Below the pieces are notes generated by a model, which saw only the letters and a list, made by a program, of their open reading frames with translations, ran no database searches and had not been told where the DNA came from. 64,000 nt of DNA from Brenneria corticis. GTDB lineage: Bacteria > Pseudomonadota > Gammaproteobacteria > Enterobacterales > Enterobacteriaceae. The position numbers and the translations under genes were made by a program. This document shows positions 1 to 9,234 of the stretch, piece by piece (positions within the stretch are counted from its first letter, which is position 1; every line of letters starts with the position of its first letter). The stretch is taken from assembly GCF_003115855.1 (NCBI RefSeq), contig NZ_KZ819084.1:95205-159204 (forward strand). Direction: 5' to 3'.

Positions 1-389
1 TAAAGGTATCGATCAATGAGATGGAGTTCAGCAGCTATATGAACAAATATCTCAAAACCCGCGAGCTGGCCCAGACGTCGCTGCTGGCTCAGGCCTGGCC
101 GACGCTGGATGCGGACGGGCTGCTGACCCTGTTTGCCCCCGGAAACAACTATGCCTACTGGGATAACGCCGCCTTCGGGCAGGCGCTGACGGAAGGGCGA
201 GCCAGCGTCGATCCGGCGGCGCGTCTGGCGGCGTACCGTAAGGCGACGCAGATTATGTGCGACGAAGCGCCGGCCATTTTTCTCTATACCCAGCCCGCTA
301 CGTACGGCGTCGCCAACGCGGTGCGCTGGAGCCAGCGCGGCGATGACTGGGTGCGCGCCTTTGATATGACCCCGGCGGACGGTAAGTAA
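1..389 (+). CDS. ABC transporter substrate-binding protein, family 5 (C-terminal part)
   Basis: The reading frame is open to the left edge (first whole codon at base 3), so only the last ~129 residues are present and the start lies outside the window. The tail has the end-of-domain pattern of peptide/opine/nickel binding proteins: a segment on repeated coupling of residues (AARLAAYRKATQIMCDEAP) followed by AIFLYTQPATYGV and a closing W-x-D/R motif region. Such proteins capture di- or oligopeptides, opines or related amides in the periplasm and hand them to DppBC-type permeases. It ends 9 bp before the molybdoenzyme gene on the same strand, which suggests co-transcription. The ligand cannot be read from this fragment. 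Permease and ATPase genes, if any, are upstream. Confidence 0.8.
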   Translation, partial: KVSINEMEFSSYMNKYLKTRELAQTSLLAQAWPTLDADGLLTLFAPGNNYAYWDNAAFGQALTEGRASVDPAARLAAYRKATQIMCDEAPAIFLYTQPATYGVANAVRWSQRGDDWVRAFDMTPADGK

Positions 390-398
390 GGGACAGGG

Positions 399-2654
399 AT
401 GCATCTTTTCGCCAGCCATTTCGGCACCTACGAAGTAGCGCGGGACGCGTGCGGCGAGCCGGTTTTGCGGCCGTTTCGCCACGATCCAAGGCCGTCGCCC
501 ATCGGTTTGCGCTATCTGGAACTGGCGCGGAGCGCGACGCGGATAACGGCGCCGATGGCGCGGCGCAGCTGGCTGGAGCAAGGTGCGCTGGCGTCCGACC
601 GTCGGCTGCGCGGTCGCGAGGAGTTTGTCGCCGTCGACTGGCCAACGGTCAGCCGGCGGATTGCCGATGAAATTATCCGCGTCAGGGAACGGCACGGTAA
701 TCAGGCCATTTTCGGCGGCTCCTACGGCTGGGCCAGCGCCGGACGCTTTCATCACGCGCAGAGTCAGCTCAAGCGGTTATTGAATCTGGCGGGGGGCTTT
801 ACCTCATCGGTCAATACCTATTCCTACGGCGCCGCCGCGGTGCTGCTGCCCCACGTGCTGGGGAAGGAGTATCAGGACGCCTGCGCCACCGCGCCCTCAT
901 GGAGCGATATCGCCGGCCATTGCCGCCTGCTGGTGAGTTTCGGCGGGCTGCGGCTGAGCAACGCCCAGGTAGAAGCGGGAGGCACCGGCGCCCATCGGGT
1001 TGAACCCTGGCTTGCCGACGCCAAGGCCAACGGGATGCGCCTGGTGATGATTTCCCCTTCCGGCCGCGATGCGCCGCCGGGCGGGCAGGTTGAACATATA
1101 CCGCTGCGTCCCAATACCGACGCCGCCGTGATGCTGGCGCTGGCGCATACGCTGCTGGCGGAAGGACGGGCCGATCGGGCGTTTGTCGCCCGCTGCTGTG
1201 CGGGCTTCGCCGAATTTGAAGCCTATCTGTTCGGACGGGACGACGGCGTGGCCAAAGACGTCGTCTGGGCGGAGGCCATTTCCGGCGTGTCCCGCGAGCG
1301 GCTGTATCGGTTGGCCCATGAGTTGGCCGGGCAGCCCTGTCTGATTAATGCGGCCTGGTCGCTGCAACGGGCGCGCTATGGCGAACAATCCTATTGGGCC
1401 GCTATCGCTCTGGCCTGTTTGACCGGCGGCGTCGGGCGTCCCGGCTGCGGTTTTTCCTTCGGCCTCGGCGCGGTGAACTCGGTGGGGCAGCCGGTGCGCC
1501 GCTTGCGCGGGCCGGCGGTGGACCAGGGGGTGAATGCGGTCAGGCGGCCGATTCCTGTGGCGCGGCTTACCGAGTTGCTGGAAAACCCCGGCGGAACGCT
1601 GCGCTATAACGGCGCCGCGCTGCCGCTGCCCGATATTCGCCTGATCTGGTGGGCGGGCGGCAATCCTTTTCACCATCATCAGGATCTGCACCGCCTGGCG
1701 CGGGCCTGGCAACGGCCGGAAACCATCATTGTCTCGGAGCAGGTGTGGACGGCCACCGCGCGCATGGCCGATATCGTATTGCCCGCCGCGCTGCCGTTTG
1801 AGCGGGATGACCTGGCGGCCTCGTCCAGGGATAACTGGCTGATCTATAGCCGCAAGGTCAGTGCGCCGCCGCCGCAGGTGCTGACCGACCATCAGGCGTT
1901 GACGCGGGTGGCGGAATGTCTGGGGATCGCCGACGCCTTTACGGAAGGATTAAGCGAAGCGCAGTGGATTGAACGTTTGTATCAGGGATATCAGCAGCGT
2001 TTCCCTGAATTGCCCGACTGGCGCTCATTTCGTCAGCGCGGCTTTGCGGTATTGGATGAAGGCGAAGACGCGCCGCATCCGGCCGATCATTTTATGCGTT
2101 TCGCCGCCGATCCGCAGGCGCATCCGCTGAGCACTCCGTCAGGGAAAATAGAGATTGGCTCCCGGCGGCTGCAGGCGTTCGGACATGCGGATCTGGGGGC
2201 GTTTCCGCACTGGCGCGCCCCTGAAGAGTGGCTGCTGGCGCCGTTGGCGGCGCAATATCCGCTGCATCTGCTCTCGCCCCAGCCCGCGACCCGTTTGCAC
2301 AGCCAGTTGGACGAGGTAGGGGAAAGCGCCCGCGCCAAGCGCCGCGGCTATGAGGTCGCCAGCCTCTCCCCGCGGGACGCGGCGCGGGAAAACGTCGCTG
2401 AAGGGGATATCGTCGAACTGTACAACGCCCGCGGGCGCGTGCGGGTCTGCGCCCATATTGATAACCAACTGATGCCCGGCGTGGTAGTGTTGCCCACCGG
2501 CGCGGCTTTCCGTCCGGACGAGCAGGGATGCGACGTGGGAGGGAACCCGAATACGCTGACCGCCATCCTGCCGACCTCGTCATTTTCACAGGCCGCCGCG
2601 CCGAACTCCTGCCTGGTGGCGCTGAAGCGCTGCGATCAACGCTCGGTTCTTTGA
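399..2654 (+). CDS. Molybdopterin oxidoreductase, DMSO/TMAO/biotin-sulfoxide reductase (BisC) type
   Basis: A 751-residue enzyme of the DMSO reductase family, without an N-terminal Fe-S cysteine motif, as in BisC, TorA and Rhodobacter DMSO reductase. The Mo-site segment SYGWASAGRFHH carries Trp111, matching the active-site Trp of DMSO reductase, and the TYSYGAA segment carries Ser142, the expected protein ligand to Mo. Further family blocks are GGNPFHHHQDLHRL, TATARMADIVLPA and a C-terminal molydopterin-binding domain (about residues 620-745). No Tat signal is visible, so it is probably cytoplasmic like BisC and reduces S-oxides or N-oxides. It starts 9 bp after a peptide-type SBP gene, so its substrate may be an imported sulfoxide such as methionine or cysteine sulfoxide; that is inference. 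The closest named relative would be BisC, but I do not assign the symbol. Confidence 0.88.
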   Translation: MHLFASHFGTYEVARDACGEPVLRPFRHDPRPSPIGLRYLELARSATRITAPMARRSWLEQGALASDRRLRGREEFVAVDWPTVSRRIADEIIRVRERHGNQAIFGGSYGWASAGRFHHAQSQLKRLLNLAGGFTSSVNTYSYGAAAVLLPHVLGKEYQDACATAPSWSDIAGHCRLLVSFGGLRLSNAQVEAGGTGAHRVEPWLADAKANGMRLVMISPSGRDAPPGGQVEHIPLRPNTDAAVMLALAHTLLAEGRADRAFVARCCAGFAEFEAYLFGRDDGVAKDVVWAEAISGVSRERLYRLAHELAGQPCLINAAWSLQRARYGEQSYWAAIALACLTGGVGRPGCGFSFGLGAVNSVGQPVRRLRGPAVDQGVNAVRRPIPVARLTELLENPGGTLRYNGAALPLPDIRLIWWAGGNPFHHHQDLHRLARAWQRPETIIVSEQVWTATARMADIVLPAALPFERDDLAASSRDNWLIYSRKVSAPPPQVLTDHQALTRVAECLGIADAFTEGLSEAQWIERLYQGYQQRFPELPDWRSFRQRGFAVLDEGEDAPHPADHFMRFAADPQAHPLSTPSGKIEIGSRRLQAFGHADLGAFPHWRAPEEWLLAPLAAQYPLHLLSPQPATRLHSQLDEVGESARAKRRGYEVASLSPRDAARENVAEGDIVELYNARGRVRVCAHIDNQLMPGVVVLPTGAAFRPDEQGCDVGGNPNTLTAILPTSSFSQAAAPNSCLVALKRCDQRSVL

Positions 2655-2675
2655 GGAACGTTGAAAACCAGCGCC

Positions 2676-2713
2676 GCGTTGGCCCGTAGGGGAGGCGTCT
2701 CCGCGAAAAGCCG
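2676..2713. repeat. Dispersed intergenic repeat, copy 1 (short hairpin core)
   Basis: The 16-bp block GCGTTGGCCCGTAGGG (2676-2691) and the 12-bp block CGCGAAAAGCCG (2702-2713) recur exactly at 10996-11011 and 11037-11048. Between the blocks this copy holds a short core that can fold as GGAG-GCGT-CTCC. It sits between the molybdoenzyme stop and the convergent PLP enzyme, where it could also serve as a transcript-end structure. Confidence 0.6.
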
Positions 2714-2749
2714 AGTTCGCGTAAATAATGGTGACCGGGAGACGGGCCG

Positions 2750-3922
2750 TTACCCGGAAAAACACCGCTGCAAATTACGGATAGCCACGGCCAGCTGCGC
2801 GCGGGGCAAGGCGAAGTTTAAGCGCATAAATCCCGCGCCCTGGCTGCCGAAATGGAGACCGTTTTCAAGTAGTAATCCCGCCTCATGGCGCAGACGGCTC
2901 GCCAGTTCAGGCTGGGATAAACCGGTTTTTCTGAAATCCAGCCAGGCAAGGTAGCTGCCCTGGTTTTCGAACAACTCGACGTCGGCGATGCTATCCACCC
3001 CTTGCTGCAACAGGATGTAGTTCATCTTTAAGTAATCAATCAGGGCATCCAGCCACTGCGCGCCGTAACGGTAGGCCGCATCGCCGCCGTACAGCGCAAA
3101 CATATTCGGCTTGTGCACCATGCGTTGCCGCAGGGCATTGGCGATCTTTTCCCTGATGGACGCGTTGCGGATAATCAGGTTGGCCATTTGCAGGCCGGCG
3201 AGATTAAAGGTTTTTTCCGGCGAGGTGAAGGTGACGGCGAGATCGGCGAATTGATCGTTTAGCCCGGCCAGCGGCGTATAGGGCACGTCCCCCAGGATCA
3301 GGTCCTGGTGGACGTCATCGGAGAGCAACAGCAGGTTATGCCGCTGGCAGAGCTCGCCGATCGCCGTTAGTTCATCCGCCCGCCAGACCTTACCGATAGG
3401 GTTATGCGGATTACACAGGATCATCAGGCGGGTGTTGGCGCCAAGCCGGCTTTCAAGCCGCCTGAAATCCAGCGTATAGTTTTTCTCCCCCTCATCCAGC
3501 GCCACCTCGATGATATTCCTGCCGGTCTGCTCGATGACCTGGGCGAAGGCGCCAAAGCCCGGCGAGAGGATAACAATATCATCCTGTGGTTCGGTCAGGG
3601 TGTGGATAACCGCATCCATGGCGCTTTCGACCGAGATGCAGGGAACCACCCACTCGGGTTTAATCCGCCAGCGATGTCTGGTCGCCAGCCAGTCGCAGAG
3701 CGGGTCGATGACCAGATCGGCGTACTCGGTATAGCCAAATACGCCGTGGGTGACCAGGTCTTGCAGCGCGTGCGCCACCGCCGGCGGCGATGCGAAGTCC
3801 ATATCGGCGATCGATAAGGGGAGCGGCGGCGGCCCGGCGGAGGTCGCCTGGTTTTCCGCCGCCAGCCATTTGGTGGAGTTCCTGGTTCGCCGGTCAATGA
3901 TACGGTCAAAGTCATAAGACAA
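2750..3922 (-). CDS. PatB/MalY-type PLP-dependent C-S lyase / aminotransferase
   Basis: A 390-residue fold-type I PLP enzyme. The N-terminus (DRIIDRRTRNSTKW, then PLSIADMDFASPP) is the signature of the MalY/PatB cystathionine beta-lyase group. The core has NPHNPIGKVW, the SDDVHQDLI segment with the cofactor Asp, and SPEKTFNLAGLQ with the Schiff-base Lys237. Enzymes of this group cleave the C-S bond of cystathionine, S-alkylcysteines or djenkolate, giving thiol, pyruvate and ammonia; some act as aminotransferases. It is the last gene of a minus-strand operon, 24 bp after a DppC-type permease, so it probably processes the substrate imported by that system. The left end meets the molybdoenzyme gene tail-to-tail with about 95 bp between them. 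Confidence 0.85.
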   Translation of the reverse strand: MSYDFDRIIDRRTRNSTKWLAAENQATSAGPPPLPLSIADMDFASPPAVAHALQDLVTHGVFGYTEYADLVIDPLCDWLATRHRWRIKPEWVVPCISVESAMDAVIHTLTEPQDDIVILSPGFGAFAQVIEQTGRNIIEVALDEGEKNYTLDFRRLESRLGANTRLMILCNPHNPIGKVWRADELTAIGELCQRHNLLLLSDDVHQDLILGDVPYTPLAGLNDQFADLAVTFTSPEKTFNLAGLQMANLIIRNASIREKIANALRQRMVHKPNMFALYGGDAAYRYGAQWLDALIDYLKMNYILLQQGVDSIADVELFENQGSYLAWLDFRKTGLSQPELASRLRHEAGLLLENGLHFGSQGAGFMRLNFALPRAQLAVAIRNLQRCFSG

Positions 3923-3946
3923 CGTCTTGTTCCTCAGCGGATAAGC

Positions 3947-4786
3947 CTACAGCACCGGCAGCGCCGCGCCCCGGCGGCGCAGGCGCGGATTGAGGGCGGT
4001 ATGCAGCGCGTCGCTCAGCAGGTTCAGCGCCATTACCGTCAACATAATCGCCACGCCGGGCAGGGCGGTCATATACCAGCCGGTGCGCAGCGCGTCCCGC
4101 CCGGTGCCGATCATCGACCCCCAGCTCACCACGTTGGGATCGCCCAGCCCGAGGAACGACAGACCGGCTTCGGACAGAATGGCGTTGGCGATAAGCAGGG
4201 CGGTGGAAACCACCACCGGCGTCCAGGCGTTGGGGAGTATTTCACGAAAAATCAGATGCATATCGCTGGCTCCCAGCGATATGCTGGCGCGAACGAATTC
4301 CCGCTCGCGCAGCGCCAGAAATTCCGTGCGCACCAGCCTGGCGATGCTGGTCCAGGAGGTGATGCCGAGGGCGAAAATAATGGTGTTGATGGAAGGCTGC
4401 AATACCGCCACCAGAATAATCGCCAGCAGAAAGGCCGGAATGGTTTGAAACAGCGTGGTGACGGCGGTCAGCGCGCTATCCACCCGCCCGCGGTAAAAGC
4501 CGGACGCCACGCCGACGGCGATGCCGATAAGCAGGGAGATGACCGTCGAGGCGACGCCGACCAGCAGCGAGACGCGGGCGCCGTGCAACAGGCCGGCCAG
4601 AATATCCCGCCCCATCAGGTCGGTGCCGAGCGGAAACTGGGGATCCTGCCCCGGCCACAGATAGGGAACGCCCACCATATTCATCGGGTCGTCGGGGAAA
4701 AACCAGGTCGCCGCGCCAGCGGCGGCCAGCACCGCCAGCAAAATAGTGAGACCGATGGCGGCGGAAGGTTGTAGTAACCAGCGCAT
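3947..4786 (-). CDS. Peptide-type ABC transporter permease (DppC/OppC family)
   Basis: A 279-residue inner-membrane permease. The N-terminal hydrophobic segment is followed by the periplasmic OppC_N region ending FPLGTDLMGRDILAGLLHGAR, which is diagnostic of DppC/OppC/GsiD proteins. The cytoplasmic EAA coupling loop is ASISLGASDMHLIFREILPN (about residues 165-185), and several further hydrophobic segments follow. It pairs with the DppB-type permease 14 bp upstream to form the channel and is driven by the fused ATPase at 7552-9234. Substrate specificity cannot be deduced from the permease. Confidence 0.9.
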   Translation of the reverse strand: MRWLLQPSAAIGLTILLAVLAAAGAATWFFPDDPMNMVGVPYLWPGQDPQFPLGTDLMGRDILAGLLHGARVSLLVGVASTVISLLIGIAVGVASGFYRGRVDSALTAVTTLFQTIPAFLLAIILVAVLQPSINTIIFALGITSWTSIARLVRTEFLALREREFVRASISLGASDMHLIFREILPNAWTPVVVSTALLIANAILSEAGLSFLGLGDPNVVSWGSMIGTGRDALRTGWYMTALPGVAIMLTVMALNLLSDALHTALNPRLRRRGAALPVL

Positions 4787-4800
4787 TTTACCTCCAGGGC

Positions 4801-5781
4801 TTAACGCCCGCGATTAACAACGCGTACCCGCGGGTCGAGCCAGGCGTGCGCCACGTCCACCAGCAGATTCGACAGCACCACCAGTACGCTGCTGAACAGC
4901 AAGACGCCCAGCAGAACGGGAATATCCCGGCTGCGGATGGCGTCGAACGACAGCTGCCCCAGTCCCGGCCAGGCGAAGACGGTTTCCACTACGATCGAGC
5001 CCCCCAGCAGGGCGCTGCTCTGCAAGCCCAGCATGGTGATTACCGGCAGCACGGCATGGCGCAGCGCGTGAGCGAAAATCACCCGCTTTTCGCGCGCGCC
5101 CTTGGCCCACGCGGTGCGGATAAAATCTTCGGACAGGGTTTCAATCATCGAGGCGCGGGACAGCCGGGCATACACCGCCATGTAATAGATAGCCAGCGTC
5201 AGCACCGGCAGCACCAGGTGCGCCGCAATATCCCCCAGCCGGCGCCAACCGGCGTAGCCGGCGTTGATATCCTGCCAGCCGCTGGCCGGCAGCCAGGGCA
5301 GCTTAACGGCGAACAGCACAATCAGCATCAGGGCGACCCAGAACATGGGGGCCGAATAGCCGATGGTGGAGAGCATGGATATCACCGTGTCGGCCGCGCC
5401 GTGCGGCCGCCGAGCCGAAGCGACGCCCAGCAGCACGCCGCCGGTCACCGACAGGATCAGGGCGACCCCCACCAGCAGGATGGTGGCCGGCATTCTGTCG
5501 AGGATCAGATCCAGCACCGGTTCGCCGAAACGGAACGAGAACCCCAGATCTCCCTGCGCCAGCATTCCCAGATAGGCCGTAAGCTGGATAAACAGGTTGC
5601 GATCCAGTCCGAACAGTTCGCGCAGATGCTGGATTTGCTCCGGCGTGGCGCTGCCGCTTTCACTGGCGATAACGTCCACCAGGTCGCCCGGCAGCGCCTT
5701 TAGCAAGAAAAAGTTCAGCGTGGCGACGGCAATCACCACGCCGGCCAGCTGAAGCAATCTGAAAACCATTCGTTTGGTCAT
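4801..5781 (-). CDS. Peptide-type ABC transporter permease (DppB/OppB family)
   Basis: A 326-residue permease of the DppB/OppB family. The first transmembrane segment starts right after MTKRMVFRLLQLAGVVIAV. The exposed loop contains DLVDVIASESGSATPEQIQ and the EAA loop is AWAKGAREKRVIFAHALRHA. I chose the ATG at 5781: the family normally begins a few residues before the first membrane helix. The frame stays open to 5835, but that extension would overlap the end of the SBP gene and adds an atypical hydrophilic tail. A GGGAA sequence lies at a suitable distance before 5781. It forms the translocation pore with the next gene. Confidence 0.88.
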   Translation of the reverse strand: MTKRMVFRLLQLAGVVIAVATLNFFLLKALPGDLVDVIASESGSATPEQIQHLRELFGLDRNLFIQLTAYLGMLAQGDLGFSFRFGEPVLDLILDRMPATILLVGVALILSVTGGVLLGVASARRPHGAADTVISMLSTIGYSAPMFWVALMLIVLFAVKLPWLPASGWQDINAGYAGWRRLGDIAAHLVLPVLTLAIYYMAVYARLSRASMIETLSEDFIRTAWAKGAREKRVIFAHALRHAVLPVITMLGLQSSALLGGSIVVETVFAWPGLGQLSFDAIRSRDIPVLLGVLLFSSVLVVLSNLLVDVAHAWLDPRVRVVNRGR

Positions 5782-5806
5782 GGCGCTATTTTCCCGCTGC
5801 CGATCC

Positions 5807-7507
5807 TCATTTTTTGTCGAACCAGACATGAGCAAAATTATTCTGACTGTGGTTGAAGGTATCCGTCACATTGCGCAGATTTCTGGCCCAGATGCCAAAC
5901 CACTTGAATTCAAAAATATTAATCTGCGGCAGATCGCGCTGCACAATTTGCTGCAACTCATGATAGAGCGCCACGCGCTTTTGCGGATCCACCTCGATTT
6001 GCGCCGCTTCGATAATGCGGTCCGCCTCCGGGCTGGCATAGCCCGAGGCGTTGGTCCACGGGGTGCCTTTGCTTTCCGATTTCGACCAGTACAGCTGTTC
6101 CACGCCCAGTTGCGGATCGGTCCAGTTTACCCCCCAGGAGCTGGCCAGCTGATAGTCGTAATCCTTGAATACGTTTTTGCTCCAGGTGGCCAGATCGAGC
6201 GCGCGCAGCGTCACATCGATGCCGATGGCGCGCAGCGCCTGACGCACGAATTCGCCGGTGCGGCGATAGTCGTCGCCGAAGGGAATAAAGTCATGATTGA
6301 GTTTAAAGCGCCAGCCGTCGGCCTTTTTCGGAAAGCCCGCTTCGTCCAGCAGCGCCTGCGCCTTTTTCGGATCGAAAGGGTACTGCTGGGTATCGTCGGT
6401 ATAAAAGGTGCTTAACTGCGAGGAGACCGGCCCGGTGGCGGGTTTGGCGTAGCCGCCCCACACGGTTTTGACCAGCAGATCTTTATTGACGGCATGGGCG
6501 ATGGCCTGGCGCACTTTCAGGTTGCCGAGAATCGGATCGCGCAGGTTGGGCAGCAGCCAGAACGAGGTGGCGAAGCCGTTGTAGCCGGCGGTATCCAGCG
6601 TCAGGCCCGGCAGTTTCGCCAGCCGGTCCGCGTCGGCGAAGGTAACGGGATTGCGCTCGCCGTATTGGATCGCGCCGGTTTCAAAGGCGGTGGCGCGGCC
6701 GGAAACGTCGGGAATGATTTTGAATAGCAGCTTGTCGAGGAAAGGTCTGTCGGGCTGCCAGTATTTATCGAAGCGTTCCAGCGCGATATGGCTGCCGCGC
6801 TGCCACTCCTTGAACACGAACGGACCGGTGCCGACGGGTTTGTTGTTATACGGGTTATTGGGAATGTCGGTGCCTTCATATAAATGTTTGGGCAGGATCG
6901 GCGTCGCCACCACGTCCAGCGCGTTGAGCACCACCGGCGTCGGTTTGGACAGGGTGAGGACCACCGTATGCTCGTCGGGAGTTTCCGTGGCGGTCAGATA
7001 CTGGAATACCCGGCGGGCGACGGGGGAGTATTGCAGCCAGACATTTTCCGCCGAGAACTTCACATCCGCCGAGGTGAACGGCCGGCCGTCGTGCCAGAAG
7101 ACGTTTTTACGCAAATAGAGCGTCACCTTCAGGCCGTCGTCGGAGAGCGCCACCTTTTCCGCCAGCTGCGGGCGGGGCGACAGATCCGGCGCGTAATCAA
7201 ACAACCCGTCGAAAATTTTACTGACCACCGCCCGTCCGGGGGTGGAGGTATTGATAAAGAAAGCCAGCGTCGGCGGTTCCGGGTGCACCACCGCTTCCAG
7301 CGTGCCGCCGCGCACCGCGCCGCTCAGCGTATTCGGCAGGCTGCCGACTTCCGCCGCGCTCTCGTTCGGCCATACGCCGCCAAAAACCCCGGAAACCAGA
7401 ATGGCGCCGGAGATGCCGAGAAATTTTCGACGGTTGATTTCGTAGTCGATAAGCGCATCCGCGGCGCTGTCGGAGGGATGCTGCTGATCGGTCGGATGAG
7501 TTGACAT
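5807..7507 (-). CDS. Peptide/opine-type substrate-binding protein (SBP family 5), Tat-exported
   Basis: A 566-residue periplasmic binding protein. The leader contains the twin-arginine motif NRRKFLGIS followed by a hydrophobic stretch, so export in folded form by Tat is expected; no lipobox cysteine follows. The body has family-5 blocks: LSPRPQLAEKVALSDDGLKVTLYLRKN, FWHDGRPFTSADVKFS, PVGTGPFVFKEW, and the C-terminal coupling region QKRVALYHELQQIVQRDLP. It sits between the fused ATPase and the two permeases of the same operon, so the importer is complete. The ligand is unknown. The C-S lyase at the operon end suggests a sulfur-containing amino-acid derivative or peptide (inference). Confidence 0.9.
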   Translation of the reverse strand: MSTHPTDQQHPSDSAADALIDYEINRRKFLGISGAILVSGVFGGVWPNESAAEVGSLPNTLSGAVRGGTLEAVVHPEPPTLAFFINTSTPGRAVVSKIFDGLFDYAPDLSPRPQLAEKVALSDDGLKVTLYLRKNVFWHDGRPFTSADVKFSAENVWLQYSPVARRVFQYLTATETPDEHTVVLTLSKPTPVVLNALDVVATPILPKHLYEGTDIPNNPYNNKPVGTGPFVFKEWQRGSHIALERFDKYWQPDRPFLDKLLFKIIPDVSGRATAFETGAIQYGERNPVTFADADRLAKLPGLTLDTAGYNGFATSFWLLPNLRDPILGNLKVRQAIAHAVNKDLLVKTVWGGYAKPATGPVSSQLSTFYTDDTQQYPFDPKKAQALLDEAGFPKKADGWRFKLNHDFIPFGDDYRRTGEFVRQALRAIGIDVTLRALDLATWSKNVFKDYDYQLASSWGVNWTDPQLGVEQLYWSKSESKGTPWTNASGYASPEADRIIEAAQIEVDPQKRVALYHELQQIVQRDLPQINIFEFKWFGIWARNLRNVTDTFNHSQNNFAHVWFDKK

Positions 7508-7551
7508 AGTGTGTATTCCCTTGTCTGTCGTTAATCGGTTTTAGGTTGGTT

Positions 7552-9234
7552 TTAGAAAAGTACCGCTGGCGTCTGGGGATTTCTTCTGCCCGGCACGGCA
7601 TCCAGCAGCGTACGGGTATAAGGGTGTTGCGGCTGCTGCCAGATGCGCTGGTGGTCGCCTTCTTCCACGATGCGCCCGCCGTTCATCACCAGCACGCGAT
7701 CGGCGATGTAGCGGACCACCGCCAGATCGTGCGAAATAAACAGATAGGTCAGCCCCAGCTCCGCCTTTAAATCCACCAGCAAATTCAGCACCTGAGCCTG
7801 CACGGAGACATCCAGGGCGGAGACCGGCTCATCGCAAATCAGCAGTTCCGGGCGCAGCACCAGCGCCCGGGCGATGCCGATGCGCTGGCGCTGGCCGCCG
7901 GAAAATTCGTGGGCGTAGCGGCTGCGCGCCGTACGGGGCAGGCCGACGTCATCGAGAATGCGCACGATGCGCCGTTCCCGCTCGCGCTTGTCCTTGAGGC
8001 CGTGGATAGCCAGCGCGTAACCCAGAATCTCCTCCACGCGCTGACGCGGATTGAGCGAACTGTACGGATCCTGGAAAATCATCTGTATCCGTTTGCGCCA
8101 CGGCAGCAGTTCCTTGCGGGATAACGGCAGCAAATCCTGCCCGTTAAACAGCACCTGTCCCTGCTGCGCCGTCTCCAGTTGCATAATGGCGCGCGACAGC
8201 GTCGATTTGCCGCAGCCGGATTCCCCCACCAGACCCAGCGTTTCTCCGGCCTGAATATGCAGCGAAACGTCGTTAACCGCCGCCGCCTCGGTCCCGTCGC
8301 CCTGGTATCTTACGGTGAGGTTTCTGACCGACAGCATCGGCGCGGCATCCGATTGCGCGGCGGAAAATTGACGCGGGCGCGGCGGCGGGGCCGCGAGCGT
8401 AAACCCGTCTTTATCGTTGTAATGGATTTCCGCCAGCCGCGAGTGGCGATAGTGCCGATCCTGCTCCATATGCAGCGAAGCGCGCAGCAGGCCTTGCGTA
8501 TAGGTATGCTGCGGGTTGCCCAGCACCTCATCCACCGTGCCCTGTTCCAGTTTGCGTCCGTTATGCATCACCGCCACCCGATCGGCCCACTGGGCGACGA
8601 GGCCTAAATCGTGGGTGATCAGCAGCACCGCCATATTTAACTCGCGGCGCAGTTCGTCCAGCAGCGCCAGGATTTGCGCCTGGATGGTGACATCCAGCGC
8701 GGTGGTCGGCTCATCGGCGATCAGCAGGCGCGGCTGGCAGGCGATGGCGATGGCGATCATCACCCGCTGGCGCTGACCGCCGGACAGGCTGTGCGGATAA
8801 TCGTTAAAACGCCGCGCGGGGTCGGGCAGCCGGACCTGCTCCAGCAGCGCAATCGCCCGTTCCCGCGCCTGCGCCCGGCTTAGCGGCTGGTGCAGGGTCA
8901 GCGCCTCGGCGACCTGCTGACCGATGGTCAACACCGGATTCAGCGAGGTCATCGGCTCCTGAAAAATCATCGAAATATCGTTGCCGCGCAGCGCGGCGAG
9001 CTGTTTTTCGCTCTGGCGCAGCAGCGCGGTTTCCCCCAGCAAAATGGCGCCGCTCAGCGAAGCCTGTTTGGGCAACAGCCGCATAATGCTCAATGCGGTG
9101 GTGGACTTGCCGCAGCCGGATTCCCCCACCAGCGCCAGCATCTCTCCCGCGCCTATTTGCAGGTCGAGATTATCCACCGCCGTGTGCGCGCCGAAATGAA
9201 CGCTCAGTCCTTTTATGTCTAGTAATGCCGTCAT
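7552..9234 (-). CDS. Fused double ATP-binding subunit of a peptide-type ABC importer (DppD-DppF fusion)
   Basis: A 560-residue protein with two complete ABC domains. The first has Walker A GESGCGKSTTAL, signature LSGGQRQRV and Walker B LLIADEPTTALD. The second repeats them with GESGCGKSTLSR, FSGGQRQRIGIAR and LLICDEPVSALD. Each is followed by the oligopeptide-transporter C-terminal extension (HPYTRTLLDAVPGR at the end). This is the GsiA/YejF layout. I chose the ATG at 9234 (MTALLDIKGL) because it places the first beta-strand at the normal distance and has an AAGGT ribosome site; the open frame extends to 9291. It is the first gene of the operon, and its promoter must lie in the AT-rich gap shared with the creatininase gene. 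Confidence 0.9.
   Translation of the reverse strand: MTALLDIKGLSVHFGAHTAVDNLDLQIGAGEMLALVGESGCGKSTTALSIMRLLPKQASLSGAILLGETALLRQSEKQLAALRGNDISMIFQEPMTSLNPVLTIGQQVAEALTLHQPLSRAQARERAIALLEQVRLPDPARRFNDYPHSLSGGQRQRVMIAIAIACQPRLLIADEPTTALDVTIQAQILALLDELRRELNMAVLLITHDLGLVAQWADRVAVMHNGRKLEQGTVDEVLGNPQHTYTQGLLRASLHMEQDRHYRHSRLAEIHYNDKDGFTLAAPPPRPRQFSAAQSDAAPMLSVRNLTVRYQGDGTEAAAVNDVSLHIQAGETLGLVGESGCGKSTLSRAIMQLETAQQGQVLFNGQDLLPLSRKELLPWRKRIQMIFQDPYSSLNPRQRVEEILGYALAIHGLKDKRERERRIVRILDDVGLPRTARSRYAHEFSGGQRQRIGIARALVLRPELLICDEPVSALDVSVQAQVLNLLVDLKAELGLTYLFISHDLAVVRYIADRVLVMNGGRIVEEGDHQRIWQQPQHPYTRTLLDAVPGRRNPQTPAVLF

Noticed and set aside
2661..2954. Short basic open frame after the molybdoenzyme
   Set aside because: It overlaps the 3' end of the PatB-type gene on the other strand, passes through the dispersed repeat, and lacks a ribosome site or homology.
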